Below are positions 15,398-22,558 of a stretch of 24,238 nucleotides of DNA, piece by piece. A program made the position numbers and the translations under genes. The first letter of the stretch is position 1, and the number at the start of each line of letters is the position of its first letter. Under the pieces are notes generated by a model. That model saw nothing but the letters and a program-made list of their open reading frames with translations. It had not been told where the DNA came from and did no database searches. The stretch spans positions 1-24,238 of IMG/VR virus record IMGVR_UViG_3300038566_000114; one strand, written 5' to 3'. This stretch comes from a virus.

Positions 15398-15963
15398 TAT
15401 GTGCTCCACTGTTCGGCCATTGCCTTTGCAATGCCGGTGTATGTTTTACTTCTAAGCTTCCACCGATCTTTGGATGGGGGAAGTTTATGCAATCTTTGTT
15501 CTCTTCCTGAAACAATGTCTGTTGGGAATAGCTTTGGAAGACCTTTTAGCCAAAAGCATGTTGCTTTCGTTTCTCCGTGTCCAAACATCCAAGGTTGAAC
15601 AACTTGATCTTGTCTTCGGCCAATAATCTCAACAGCATACTTGTGCATGATTGGATTCTCAACACAGATACGATCGCAAGGAAGATCGAGCATACGCTTA
15701 AAAAACAACGCTGCTTCTTCCATCTTCTGCCTGCGGCCTTCTTGTTCTTTCAGCCACCGGACCCCAGAGTTGCACAAATATGTGCATGGGGGATGACAGA
15801 TCAACAAATCAAATCCAGTCCAGTCCTGCTCAAAGCAATCGCCTTGGATATGAGGACCGTCGATGTCACTGGGAAGTAGGTCACAGGACACAGCTTCATG
15901 TCCTTTCCTAATAAAAGCATTCCTTACAACACCACTATACTCACACAGTACTCCTACTTTCAT
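15397..15963 (-). CDS. C5-cytosine methyltransferase-like protein inserted in the tail cassette
   Basis: 188 aa. Motif I-like VLCEYSGVVRNAF with acidic CDLL (residues 5-30) suggests SAM binding; HPPC at 57-60 resembles the PC motif IV of C5-cytosine methyltransferases with C60 as the catalytic candidate; CVENP at 100-104 resembles the ENV motif VI; the C-terminal YTGIAKAMAEQW resembles motif X. The protein is much shorter than a typical C5 enzyme (over 300 aa), leaving little room for a target-recognition domain. It could protect phage DNA against restriction. GGACAGGAG precedes the ATG. The sequence appears more AT-rich than its neighbours, which suits acquisition by transfer, although composition was judged by eye. 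An N4 or N6 specificity cannot be excluded. Confidence 0.7.
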   Translation of the reverse strand: MKVGVLCEYSGVVRNAFIRKGHEAVSCDLLPSDIDGPHIQGDCFEQDWTGFDLLICHPPCTYLCNSGVRWLKEQEGRRQKMEEAALFFKRMLDLPCDRICVENPIMHKYAVEIIGRRQDQVVQPWMFGHGETKATCFWLKGLPKLFPTDIVSGREQRLHKLPPSKDRWKLRSKTYTGIAKAMAEQWST

Positions 15964-15981
15964 CTACTCCTGTCCTTCCCT

Positions 15982-15996
15982 AGCATCTAGGATGCT
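15982..15996 (-). other. Short stem-loop between tail tubular A and the methyltransferase
   Basis: AGCATC and GATGCT form a 6-bp stem with a 3-nt loop directly at the tail tubular A stop codon. No U-run follows. It may mark the junction where the methyltransferase gene was inserted, or reduce read-through; weak evidence. Confidence 0.3.
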
Positions 15997-16601
15997 TATC
16001 GTGGTCCTCTGAAGCCAACACGGTTTCTCTGGGTTCCCCAGCCTGTGTTGCCATTGAAGTTCTGGTTATAGTTTGCGTTACGGCTTCTGGCATCGTAAGC
16101 CTTAGCCCGTGCCTGGGCCCTCTGTAGACGCTCTGCTAAGAAGGCATCCATCTCCCGGCTACGTTGTGTCTGCATCTGATAGTTGCGGGCAGCGGAGGCC
16201 ATGATCCATTCCTGGATAGCGGTGGGGATGTCTTCAAAGTCAAGTTTGTAGGTGATCTTGAGTTCCACATACTCATCGTCTGGGAATGTGAATCTGTTGT
16301 TGTAGTTATCGTAGAGGAACTTACCCCTCTGTACATAATCACAGTGCAGGTTCCCGTTCCAAGGAACAAGATCAAGGATATTATCTGACAAAGAGATTTT
16401 ATTGTTCGCATCCTTGTAGAGTTTCTTGACTTCTGTGTTGAAGCTGAGGCCCCTGCTCTGTATTTTCAATATCTCTTTGTCAAGGACTGATTCGGCTAGG
16501 GAGACATCGTTTGTGCCATCAGACACCAGCGTTGCTACTGGCTGTTCTCCCGATGCCTCTAGCATCTCATTTACGGCATCTAGTCTCGTGTATGCTGGCA
16601 T
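15996..16601 (-). CDS. Tail tubular protein A (T7 gp11-like, gatekeeper)
   Basis: 201 aa (T7 gp11: 196 aa). It forms the dodecameric ring between portal and nozzle. The N-terminus MPAYTRLDAVNEMLEASGEQPV is characteristic of the family (TxLDAVNxML), followed by SLAESVLDKEILKIQSRG and a C-terminal helix rich in Arg and Gln (LAERLQRAQARAKAYDARS). The start at 16601 has GGGAG at proper spacing; an upstream in-frame ATG at 16634 lies in a terminator stem and has no ribosome-binding site. Two tandem stem-loops precede the gene. Confidence 0.93.
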   Translation of the reverse strand: MPAYTRLDAVNEMLEASGEQPVATLVSDGTNDVSLAESVLDKEILKIQSRGLSFNTEVKKLYKDANNKISLSDNILDLVPWNGNLHCDYVQRGKFLYDNYNNRFTFPDDEYVELKITYKLDFEDIPTAIQEWIMASAARNYQMQTQRSREMDAFLAERLQRAQARAKAYDARSRNANYNQNFNGNTGWGTQRNRVGFRGPR

Positions 16602-16620
16602 AGTAACTCCCGTTATAGGT

Positions 16621-16650
16621 AAAACGCAGAACACGACTTTCGCCGTGTTC
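16621..16650 (-). terminator. GAAA-tetraloop stem-loop before tail tubular A (second of two)
   Basis: In minus-strand RNA GAACACGGC pairs with GTCGTGTTC around GAAA, 9 pairs including one G-U, followed by TGCGTTTTA. It looks like an intrinsic terminator with a short U-run and stands 16 nt downstream of a second, similar stem-loop. T7 has its only class III terminator just after the capsid gene, a comparable place. Confidence 0.7.
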
Positions 16651-16656
16651 CACGCT

Positions 16657-16688
16657 GGAAAACACGAGGCAGGGCTTACGCCCTACCC
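16657..16688 (-). terminator. GTAA-tetraloop stem-loop downstream of the capsid-associated gene (first of two)
   Basis: In minus-strand RNA GGGTAGGGC pairs with GCCCTGCCT around GTAA (a GNRA loop), 9 pairs with two G-U, followed by CGTGTTTTCC. This is the first stem-loop met by transcripts that have copied the capsid genes, and is a plausible intrinsic terminator giving more capsid than tail message. Confidence 0.7.
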
Positions 16689-16759
16689 CATGCTGAGGAA
16701 AGGAGGACAAAGGACCGCACAAGGTTTCCCAAGTACGGCCCCGAAAGGAGTAGTAGGGT

Positions 16760-17164
16760 TTACGAACTGGAGAGTCGCTGCAAGTTTACACTCACGGCTG
16801 CTGCTGTAGAGGCAGCACCCCAGCGGTTGTTAATGGTGAGAACACCACTGTTGTTGTAGAAAGCAACCTTAGCGTTGGTAGGGGTTGCAGCAAGGCCAGC
16901 ACCAGCGTCCTGTACAATGGTCACAGTGCCTCCATCATCCAGACGGAAAACACCAAAGGTGGTGTTGTCGCCTGTGGTCAGGACAATACTGTAGAGACCG
17001 GCGTAGTCAGCACGCAGTGTGTCAACAATGGTTTCTGTAGGTGCAGCGTTATTACCAGCAGCCACATCGAACTTGTACGGTCGGCCTGGGGCTTCGCGGA
17101 ACAGGGGATGGGGACCCATTGTGGGTGCGGGCCGCGTAGCAGCGGCAGGAATACTTGAAGTCAT
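16760..17164 (-). CDS. Candidate capsid decoration or minor capsid protein
   Basis: 134 aa, directly after the major capsid protein and before the tandem stem-loops, so in the high-expression capsid unit. The first 30 residues are Ala/Pro/Arg-rich (IPAAATRPAPTMGPHPLFRE). The rest reads as beta strands: YSIVLTTGDNTTFGVFRLDD, TVTIVQDAG, AKVAFYNNSGVLTINN. This layout fits a small decoration or head-fibre protein. GGAGATAG lies about 11 nt before the ATG, a slightly long spacing. No family is recognised with certainty. Confidence 0.6.
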   Translation of the reverse strand: MTSSIPAAATRPAPTMGPHPLFREAPGRPYKFDVAAGNNAAPTETIVDTLRADYAGLYSIVLTTGDNTTFGVFRLDDGGTVTIVQDAGAGLAATPTNAKVAFYNNSGVLTINNRWGAASTAAAVSVNLQRLSSS

Positions 17165-17185
17165 TTTAATCTATCTCCTGTGTTA

Positions 17186-18325
17186 TTACGACTGAACAAG
17201 TTCAACGGCAGCCACGGGATCAAGAGTACCCGAGCCTGTCCACGACATAGCATAGGCAGTCTCTTCCATCTTGAGGGGCGGACGCTCGATATTAATACCA
17301 GTACGCATCACATCTGCCCAGCCACACGCTTCACTCTGGAAGACGAGACCAACGGTAGGCGTGAAGACACCGGGACGATCGGGATCTCCCGAACGGTCTG
17401 CACGGAATGCTGAGATTTCAGGGGAGAAGGCGGCATCGAAGAAGTTGTGAGCAAAGATGGTAAAGCCCATGTAGCTCAGAGGGGTCATATCACCGAACAT
17501 CTGGGTGAAGGGCATACTGGTGCCTACAATGTCGTTGTTGCCGTAGATACCGCCAGCAATCTTCTGGGTCTGGGTGGGGTACACGGTCTCAAGCTCACGG
17601 AAGTCGTAGAACAACTCAGTGGGGATGATACAGTAGCGGTTACGGGCACCGACATTACGCTTCTGCCAACCAATCGAGATGGTCTTGAGGGCCTTAGCGA
17701 GTGCCAGAGCGTTTGCCTGACCAGCCGTGTAGGAGGTGATGGTTGACGCGTTAAAGCCGAAGTCAGCGGTATAACCAGCGTTTGTACCTGAAGCATTGGC
17801 TACAAGAGCCTCGCCACCAGCGAACATGAAGTTGCCACCACGCAGGAACTCTACGGTGTCTTCAGAACCCACAGCCGCAGTACGGGCTGTCAGGGCAATC
17901 TGCTTCATAACCTCTACCTCATCGCGTGCAGCGAGGGCAAAGGCCATGTTGTCGAAAGTTCCCATACGGAAGTCAATCTGCTCAAAGCGGCGAGTGATGT
18001 GCTCATCGTTGATAGCAGTGACATTGGGGCGGTCATCAATACTGATACGCCGTGAGATGCTGTTGCGTTCCGTGCCGGTGATGGTATCACCCTTCAGGAA
18101 CTTCTCAGAGCCAACCTTACCAGTAACCAGGAAGTCCACATCCTTGTTGAAGTGGCCACCGGACTGGTACATGGGGGTAGCATTACGGATAAGTCGGGGG
18201 AGGAAGGTTGCGTTCTTGCGGGCCGTCTGGATCTCACCAGCCCACACATCCTTGTGATGGTCAAACTCCGTGGGAGTTGACTGCGAAGCATTGGCTTGGG
18301 GAAGCCAAATGTTTGTAGTACTCAT
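17186..18325 (-). CDS. Major capsid protein (T7 gp10-like)
   Basis: 379 aa; T7 gp10A has 345. HK97-type fold shell protein of the icosahedral head. The N-terminal region (FDHHKDVWAGEIQTARKNATFLPRLIRN), the E-loop region with SEKFLKGDTITGTERNSISR, and the axial part with RNRYCIIPTELFYDFRELE fit podovirus capsid proteins. Position after scaffold and portal supports the call. A purine-rich AAGGAAATAAATAA leader stretch precedes the ATG. It has a long, structured untranslated leader, suggesting separate control from the scaffold gene. Confidence 0.93.
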   Translation of the reverse strand: MSTTNIWLPQANASQSTPTEFDHHKDVWAGEIQTARKNATFLPRLIRNATPMYQSGGHFNKDVDFLVTGKVGSEKFLKGDTITGTERNSISRRISIDDRPNVTAINDEHITRRFEQIDFRMGTFDNMAFALAARDEVEVMKQIALTARTAAVGSEDTVEFLRGGNFMFAGGEALVANASGTNAGYTADFGFNASTITSYTAGQANALALAKALKTISIGWQKRNVGARNRYCIIPTELFYDFRELETVYPTQTQKIAGGIYGNNDIVGTSMPFTQMFGDMTPLSYMGFTIFAHNFFDAAFSPEISAFRADRSGDPDRPGVFTPTVGLVFQSEACGWADVMRTGINIERPPLKMEETAYAMSWTGSGTLDPVAAVELVQS

Positions 18326-18480
18326 TTATTTATTTCCTTAGTTTTAGTAAATCTCCTTGCCGTAAGTATCAGATAGTTCCTCGATAGTCCGTAGTAGGGT
18401 CTCAGAGTCATCAACTAAGAATACACACTATTGGGTCTGGGGACGCACCATGCGTGCCATAACGGAATGTGTGTAGGCAA
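18326..18480 (-). promoter_or_regulatory. Structured leader of the major capsid gene
   Basis: About 155 nt without a gene lie between the stem-loop at 18490-18515 and the capsid start. TACACAC (18422-18428) pairs with GTGTGTA (18469-18475), and between them ACGCA/TGCGT (18443-18455) forms a hairpin with a 3-nt loop. No clear sigma-70 promoter is visible. A phage-polymerase promoter, a processing site or a translation-control leader is possible. Confidence 0.4.
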
Positions 18481-18515
18481 ATATAAAACCCCTCACTATA
18501 TTTCTATAGCAAGGG
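18481..18515 (-). terminator. GAAA-tetraloop stem-loop between scaffold and capsid genes
   Basis: In minus-strand RNA CCCTTGCTATA pairs with TATAGTGAGGG around GAAA: 11 continuous pairs including a tandem U-G/G-U, followed by GTTTTATAT. It lies 27 nt after the scaffold stop codon. A terminator or a processing site that separates scaffold from capsid message is likely; the stem is AT-rich near the loop, so termination may be partial. Confidence 0.65.
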
Positions 18516-18542
18516 ACGAAAGATAGGAATTTATAATGTTGT

Positions 18543-19292
18543 TTATCGGTTCATAGCAGTAAAGGCAGCCACACGCTTGGAGACTTGTTCTCGGAAACTC
18601 GCGTCTGTCTTGTACCGTTCATCGTTGTACAGTTCAGAGAACTCAGCACTGTTGGGGTCCAGAGGCTTCTCATCGCTCTTCTGGGTGGTTACGGCATCAG
18701 GCAGAGGCTTAGGCTCATCACCATTCCCCTTGTAGTCACTGGCCTTCATCTCCTCCAGTGTGGTCTTCAGGGCATTCTCCCAGAGGCGGGGATGCTCAAG
18801 ATCACTAAGTCGTTCCTGAAGGGCCTGACCCTGATACTTCTCTTGCAGGTAGTTCAGGACATGGTTCTGGGAACCCTCAAACCCTGCTACCTTGTCCCAC
18901 TTGGAGGCACGGTCACGGGCGATGATCTCTCGGGCCTGCTTAATAGTCTGACCAAACTCCGTGGCAATCTCTTTAGGGACAGCCCCACTCTTATCCAGAT
19001 GCTCAATAAGCTCAGGGGTAAACCCCGTCTCTGACTCTGGGTTGAAGAAGTTGCTGGGGTTGGAGAAGTCAAACTGGGGCATGACATTGGGGTTCTCACC
19101 CTCTGGCTTCTGCTGCTGGGCTGCCTTTAGGGCTGCCAGCTCCTGCTGTGCCTGGGTCAGTGCCGCCTTGGTGTTCTTGTACCCGTTAGCAAGCTCTGTT
19201 TCACTCGTAAAGTTCGAGGCAATAGTCTTCCATTCAGGGGTACTCTCCGTAGTAGTCTGCGTAGTATTTTCTGTCTGTTGTTCTTCACTCAT
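18543..19292 (-). CDS. Capsid assembly scaffold protein (T7 gp9-like)
   Basis: 249 aa, acidic and helical; T7 gp9 has 307. The N-terminus is Thr/Gln/Glu-rich and disordered-looking (QQTENTTQTTTEST), a Gln/Ala-rich helix follows (LTQAQQELAALKAAQQQK), and the C-terminus has a charged helix (YKTDASFREQVSKRVAAFTA), the part that contacts capsid protein in scaffolds. It guides procapsid assembly and leaves before DNA packaging. GGAGGATAAG precedes the ATG. It starts 2 nt after the portal stop and ends before a stem-loop, so scaffold and portal share a message. Confidence 0.88.
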   Translation of the reverse strand: MSEEQQTENTTQTTTESTPEWKTIASNFTSETELANGYKNTKAALTQAQQELAALKAAQQQKPEGENPNVMPQFDFSNPSNFFNPESETGFTPELIEHLDKSGAVPKEIATEFGQTIKQAREIIARDRASKWDKVAGFEGSQNHVLNYLQEKYQGQALQERLSDLEHPRLWENALKTTLEEMKASDYKGNGDEPKPLPDAVTTQKSDEKPLDPNSAEFSELYNDERYKTDASFREQVSKRVAAFTAMNR

Positions 19293-19294
19293 TC

Positions 19295-20902
19295 TTATCC
19301 TCCTAGTTGTCCTTCTGCGATCTTACCGGCACTCTGAATGCCCTGCTGTGCTGCCTGTGCAGCTATGGCCTGTTGCTGTTGTGCTTGCCTCTGCTGTAGG
19401 ATTTCCTCTAGGGGCTTGGCATAACGCTCTACATCCAACCCAGAGTTCTTAATCGTGTCCTCTGCGAATGTGTGGCCGTTCAGTTTCTCAAGAATCTCAA
19501 CACCAAACTGTCCAGCACCACCTAGGGAAGCCAGCGTGTTGCCCACAGCCTGCAAGCGTAGGGTGTCTAGCTGCCTACCTAGAGCGTCTAGACCTGTCTT
19601 GATCTTGAGCTTGTAGGAACCAGCATCCAAGAGCTTCTTGAACGCTGGGGGCATCTTGTTGGAGCGTGTACGCAGGACGATGTGCCTGTTAATGACAGGA
19701 CGCTGCACCTGCTCTGCTGTATGTGTCAGCATACCACCCAGGGCCTCATCCTGTTCTGAGATGATATTGTCTACTTGGAAAGCAGTCACACGCTCCCCTT
19801 GGAGCCGTGCAGAGGCATTGGTCATAAATGCTTCATCCAAATCCTCCTCCATCATCCGCAGGGCTGCCTCAGCAGTAACTACAGACCCAGAGGTGTTAGC
19901 TTGGATGGTAAATACATCTTCTTCCCGAGCAGACACATAAGACCAGTTAGGTCTATCTTCCAAGTCTGCAATGTCGGTGATACCCGTGGGTGACACACCG
20001 ATGTTTCCTTGGCTGCCAGCCATAAGGCCCTCTACAAGAGCCTTGGCTGTGGCCTCACCACTACGGATAAGACCAAACACCTGTTCTACAAGGGAAGTAC
20101 CGTAGTCCTCTCCTGTAGACAGATTCCATTGCAGGATAAAGTAGGGAAGTTCATCTTTCTTGTAGGACCCTGTATCGTATACAGTATCCCTGAACTCTCT
20201 CTTCACAGTCCAGTTCTTTGTCTTGTTGTCTCTCTTGATCTCAGTGTACAGGGGCTCGTACCTGTCGTACTGTGTGCTCCCGTTCTTCTTGGGGATCTTA
20301 GACAGGGTATCATCCAGCAGGTCAGCCTCCACCCAATCACGGGTGATGATCTCTGCGATGTCTCCCTTGATGTCCCTACGAATCACAAACTGATCAATCC
20401 TGTAGCTCATAAACTTACCATCGTCATCCATGAACAGAAGGTCATTGGGCATGATGATGATCTTGAGAACAGACAGGAACAGTTGCTCTCGGAAGTTGCT
20501 GGCTTGGATATCAGAGTGGATAGCGTTCTCCTCAGAGACACGCATACGCTCCAACTCTTCCCATTCAATATCTGAAATCTGATCTGTACGCTTAAGTTCC
20601 CGTAGGGCCTCTGAAGCCTCCCATTCAAAGAAGGGGGTGCCGTTGGCGGGGAAGATGGCGTTGGTGAGTTTGTTAGCTAGTTTGACTGCGTTGAGCCCTG
20701 GCTTATGCCAGAACAACTCCACAAGGTCAGCGTCCTCTACACCGGGGATCTGTCGTTCCCAGCCGGACTCCAAGAGTCTGGGTAGGGTGTATGACACATG
20801 ATCCCTAGCTCGGGAGAGTACCCGCTCTCTTGCAGAGTGGTACGCTTGGTAGCGTTCCTCTACAGACATACCAGCGTTGAGGTTGTCATACAGTTGGGTC
20901 AT
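19295..20902 (-). CDS. Portal protein / head-tail connector (T7 gp8-like)
   Basis: 535 aa; T7 gp8 has 536. It forms the dodecameric ring through which DNA enters and leaves the head. The N-terminal segment (RERVLSRARDHVSYTLPRLL) matches the family's pattern around AQxxAxYTxPxL, followed by LVELFWHKPGLNAVKLANKLTNAIFPANGTPFFEW. The C-terminus is Gln/Ala-rich (QRQAQQQQAIAAQAAQQGI), as in many podovirus portals. The ATG overlaps the stop of the 68-aa gene as TAATG (20900-20904). Confidence 0.95.
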   Translation of the reverse strand: MTQLYDNLNAGMSVEERYQAYHSARERVLSRARDHVSYTLPRLLESGWERQIPGVEDADLVELFWHKPGLNAVKLANKLTNAIFPANGTPFFEWEASEALRELKRTDQISDIEWEELERMRVSEENAIHSDIQASNFREQLFLSVLKIIIMPNDLLFMDDDGKFMSYRIDQFVIRRDIKGDIAEIITRDWVEADLLDDTLSKIPKKNGSTQYDRYEPLYTEIKRDNKTKNWTVKREFRDTVYDTGSYKKDELPYFILQWNLSTGEDYGTSLVEQVFGLIRSGEATAKALVEGLMAGSQGNIGVSPTGITDIADLEDRPNWSYVSAREEDVFTIQANTSGSVVTAEAALRMMEEDLDEAFMTNASARLQGERVTAFQVDNIISEQDEALGGMLTHTAEQVQRPVINRHIVLRTRSNKMPPAFKKLLDAGSYKLKIKTGLDALGRQLDTLRLQAVGNTLASLGGAGQFGVEILEKLNGHTFAEDTIKNSGLDVERYAKPLEEILQQRQAQQQQAIAAQAAQQGIQSAGKIAEGQLGG

Positions 20903-21108
20903 TAGATACCACCATTACTTCCCCCGCCACCGCCTGAGCCAGGAACCTTTAGGCTGGGGTTGAGTAGGGATAGTACCCCCACCCGCTGTGTTCTGATTCT
21001 TGCAGACCTCTCTGCAGACTTGAGTTCCCCGATCTTCTGGGCACGCTCCTCCGCAGCAATCTGTGCTGGTGAGGGTCCGCTGTCCGGTCTTCCACCGAGT
21101 AAGTCCAT
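20902..21108 (-). CDS. 68-aa small protein coupled to the portal gene
   Basis: 68 aa: an N-terminal Gly/Pro part (MDLLGGRPDSGPSPAQ), a charged helix (AEERAQKIGELKSAERSARIR), and a Gly-rich tail (GSGGGGGSNGG). Small proteins of this layout often sit just before portal genes in T7-like phages, but their role is not known. GGAGGAG sits 7 nt before the ATG, the best ribosome-binding site near here, and the stop overlaps the portal ATG. The gene lies largely inside the 3' part of the preceding gene, in another frame. Confidence 0.65.
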   Translation of the reverse strand: MDLLGGRPDSGPSPAQIAAEERAQKIGELKSAERSARIRTQRVGVLSLLNPSLKVPGSGGGGGSNGGI

Positions 21109-21334
21109 TCTTAGTCTCCTCCGTCATGGAGTTTATTGTGTAGTTTATTGCCTGTAGAAGCCCAGCGGCCCTTGCCATAGCGTATTGGAGTTCCTGCGGG
21201 TCACACTTGCCAGCAGACATTGCCAGCAGGTTATCCACAGCGTTGTTGTATAACCGGATCATGTTGTCTACATGTTCTGGGTCTACAAAGTATTTCTTTT
21301 TCTTAGAGTCTTTGGAGTTCTTCGTAGAGTCCAT
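20915..21334 (-). CDS. 139-aa unknown, 3' half overlapping the next gene
   Basis: The first 75 residues look like a normal small protein: a Lys-rich start (MDSTKNSKDSKKKKYFVDPE) and a helical region (NMIRLYNNAVDNLLAMSAG, ELQYAMARAAGLLQAINYTI). From about residue 76 onwards the frame runs through the 68-aa gene in another frame and becomes rich in Cys, Gly, Gln and Arg, unlike the first half. GAAAGGA precedes the ATG. Either this is a true out-of-frame overlap of 194 nt, or the gene once stopped near residue 75 and lost its stop codon. Function unknown. Confidence 0.55.
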   Translation of the reverse strand: MDSTKNSKDSKKKKYFVDPEHVDNMIRLYNNAVDNLLAMSAGKCDPQELQYAMARAAGLLQAINYTINSMTEETKNGLTRWKTGQRTLTSTDCCGGACPEDRGTQVCREVCKNQNTAGGGTIPTQPQPKGSWLRRWRGK

Positions 21335-21707
21335 AGGGTGTCCTTTCTCTCACTTGTATGCCTCCCATTCCCAGTGCCTCTCGTGTAGCCCGTACACAAG
21401 TGTACGGTTCTGGAGGGAGACGCAGGAGGAACCACCATAGGGCCGTAGTCCACTTAGGGTACCGTCTACCTACTGGCAGTTCCTCCAGACGCTCCACATC
21501 AAAAGGAATAACAGGAATATGAAGGATAATGTCTGGTTCAGGGAAGGTCTCTAGGAGATACCAACCTGCTGTATGATTTTGGGATATGTTATATACTGCC
21601 CCCCTAGCCTCAAAGCACACATGAGTTATTGGCTCACTTGTGATCTTTCCTACAAGTGTCTCTGGGTTACAGTAGAAGTATATGTTCAGACAGTCTACTT
21701 TATCCAT
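21303..21707 (-). CDS. 134-aa unknown, possible permuted papain-like fold
   Basis: The protein has a His in ITHVCFEARGAVYNI (about H28) and a Cys in EPYTCVRATREALG (about C103). This order, His first with a Cys at the start of a helix near the C-terminus, resembles circularly permuted NlpC/P60-like (papain-fold) proteins, which occur in phages as hydrolases of unknown target. It is an inference from two motifs only. The gene starts 77 nt after the exonuclease and its 3' end overlaps the next gene by 32 nt. Ribosome binding site is weak (GAG). Confidence 0.5.
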   Translation of the reverse strand: MDKVDCLNIYFYCNPETLVGKITSEPITHVCFEARGAVYNISQNHTAGWYLLETFPEPDIILHIPVIPFDVERLEELPVGRRYPKWTTALWWFLLRLPPEPYTCVRATREALGMGGIQVRERTPYGLYEELQRL

Positions 21708-21784
21708 AGTTCACTCTATACCCATAATCTCACCGGGGGTGGGGATTTCGTATCCTTTAACGGTCTGAACCGTAAGTCAGGTGC

Positions 21785-22558
21785 TCAAAAAGGGCATTCA
21801 TCGTCTGTTACGGGGGTTTTTGAGGTGTCCTTTAGGAAGTCCTCTGGACGGTCATTCCAGAGCAGCATTTTGGCACAATCGTATTGAGCAGTCCAGTCTT
21901 TTAAGGTAAGTCCATTATCCAAGAAAACCTCTAGGCTGACCTGTGTTTCTCCATTTTTCCACCACTTCTTAAACCTAGCAATACCAAATCCTGGGATACC
22001 GGGGTACCCGTCTCCGGGATCTCCACAGGTGGTCTGGTACGCTAGGAACTTGTGGCAAGCATCCATATCAGGCTTGTGAGGCCACCTGTCCCTATCTGGG
22101 TTGAACTGCCAACTCGGGATCTGGAGCATATCCTTGTCTGTGGAGACAATGACCCTGATCTCCTTGTCTTGTGGTTCTGTACCCAAAATACCCATAACAT
22201 CGTCAGCCTCTAGGGTATCATGCTCATAGGTGGGGTAGGCATCCCGTAGGTACTGCTTGGCTTCATCTGTCCCCCTAGGTTTGGGTTGTGTACGGTTAGA
22301 CTTATACTTTGGGTATGCGTCGTATCTAAAGCTACGACCCTTGGACATACACACTACGAAGTCATCTGCACCACAAGCCTTCACCCAGTCATTCACCGTC
22401 TTACGGACCAGCATATGCAGGTAGGACTCCTCGTAGCCATCGTGAGCATCAAAGACAGCAGCGGACTTCACAGCCACGATATCACCGTCCAGCAGGGCCA
22501 CTACCTTGTGGTCCTTACGGACTCCGGTGTGGAAGTATAGGATATCATTCTTAGCCAT
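21785..22558 (-). CDS. 5'-3' exonuclease (T7 gp6-like, FEN/PIN fold)
   Basis: 257 aa. Acidic metal-binding residues are visible in order: LLDGD (22-26), LEADD (116-120), STDKD (139-143), and GDPGDGYPGIPGFG (179-192), the last being the helix-three-turn-helix DNA-binding segment. The basic helical arch is represented by YPKYKSNR (82-89). T7 gp6 has 300 aa; it degrades host DNA, removes RNA primers and helps recombination and concatemer processing. The start has AAGGAGAAG in front, and a 16-bp segment spanning this start is repeated at the start of the preceding gene. Confidence 0.92.
   Translation of the reverse strand: MAKNDILYFHTGVRKDHKVVALLDGDIVAVKSAAVFDAHDGYEESYLHMLVRKTVNDWVKACGADDFVVCMSKGRSFRYDAYPKYKSNRTQPKPRGTDEAKQYLRDAYPTYEHDTLEADDVMGILGTEPQDKEIRVIVSTDKDMLQIPSWQFNPDRDRWPHKPDMDACHKFLAYQTTCGDPGDGYPGIPGFGIARFKKWWKNGETQVSLEVFLDNGLTLKDWTAQYDCAKMLLWNDRPEDFLKDTSKTPVTDDECPF

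Noticed and set aside
13093-15409. GTG start at 15409 for tail tubular B and ATG at 13092 for the gp14-like gene
   Set aside because: Both extend into the preceding gene and lack the better ribosome-binding sites found at 15397 (GGAG, TAATG) and 12915 (AAGGAGG).
20009-20575. 188-aa open frame on the plus strand
   Set aside because: Antisense to the portal gene, whose T7 gp8 match is clear; no supporting signal on the plus strand.
21760-21773. Hairpin ACGGT-loop-ACCGT after the exonuclease gene as a terminator
   Set aside because: Only 5 bp, and no U-run follows; chance is likely.
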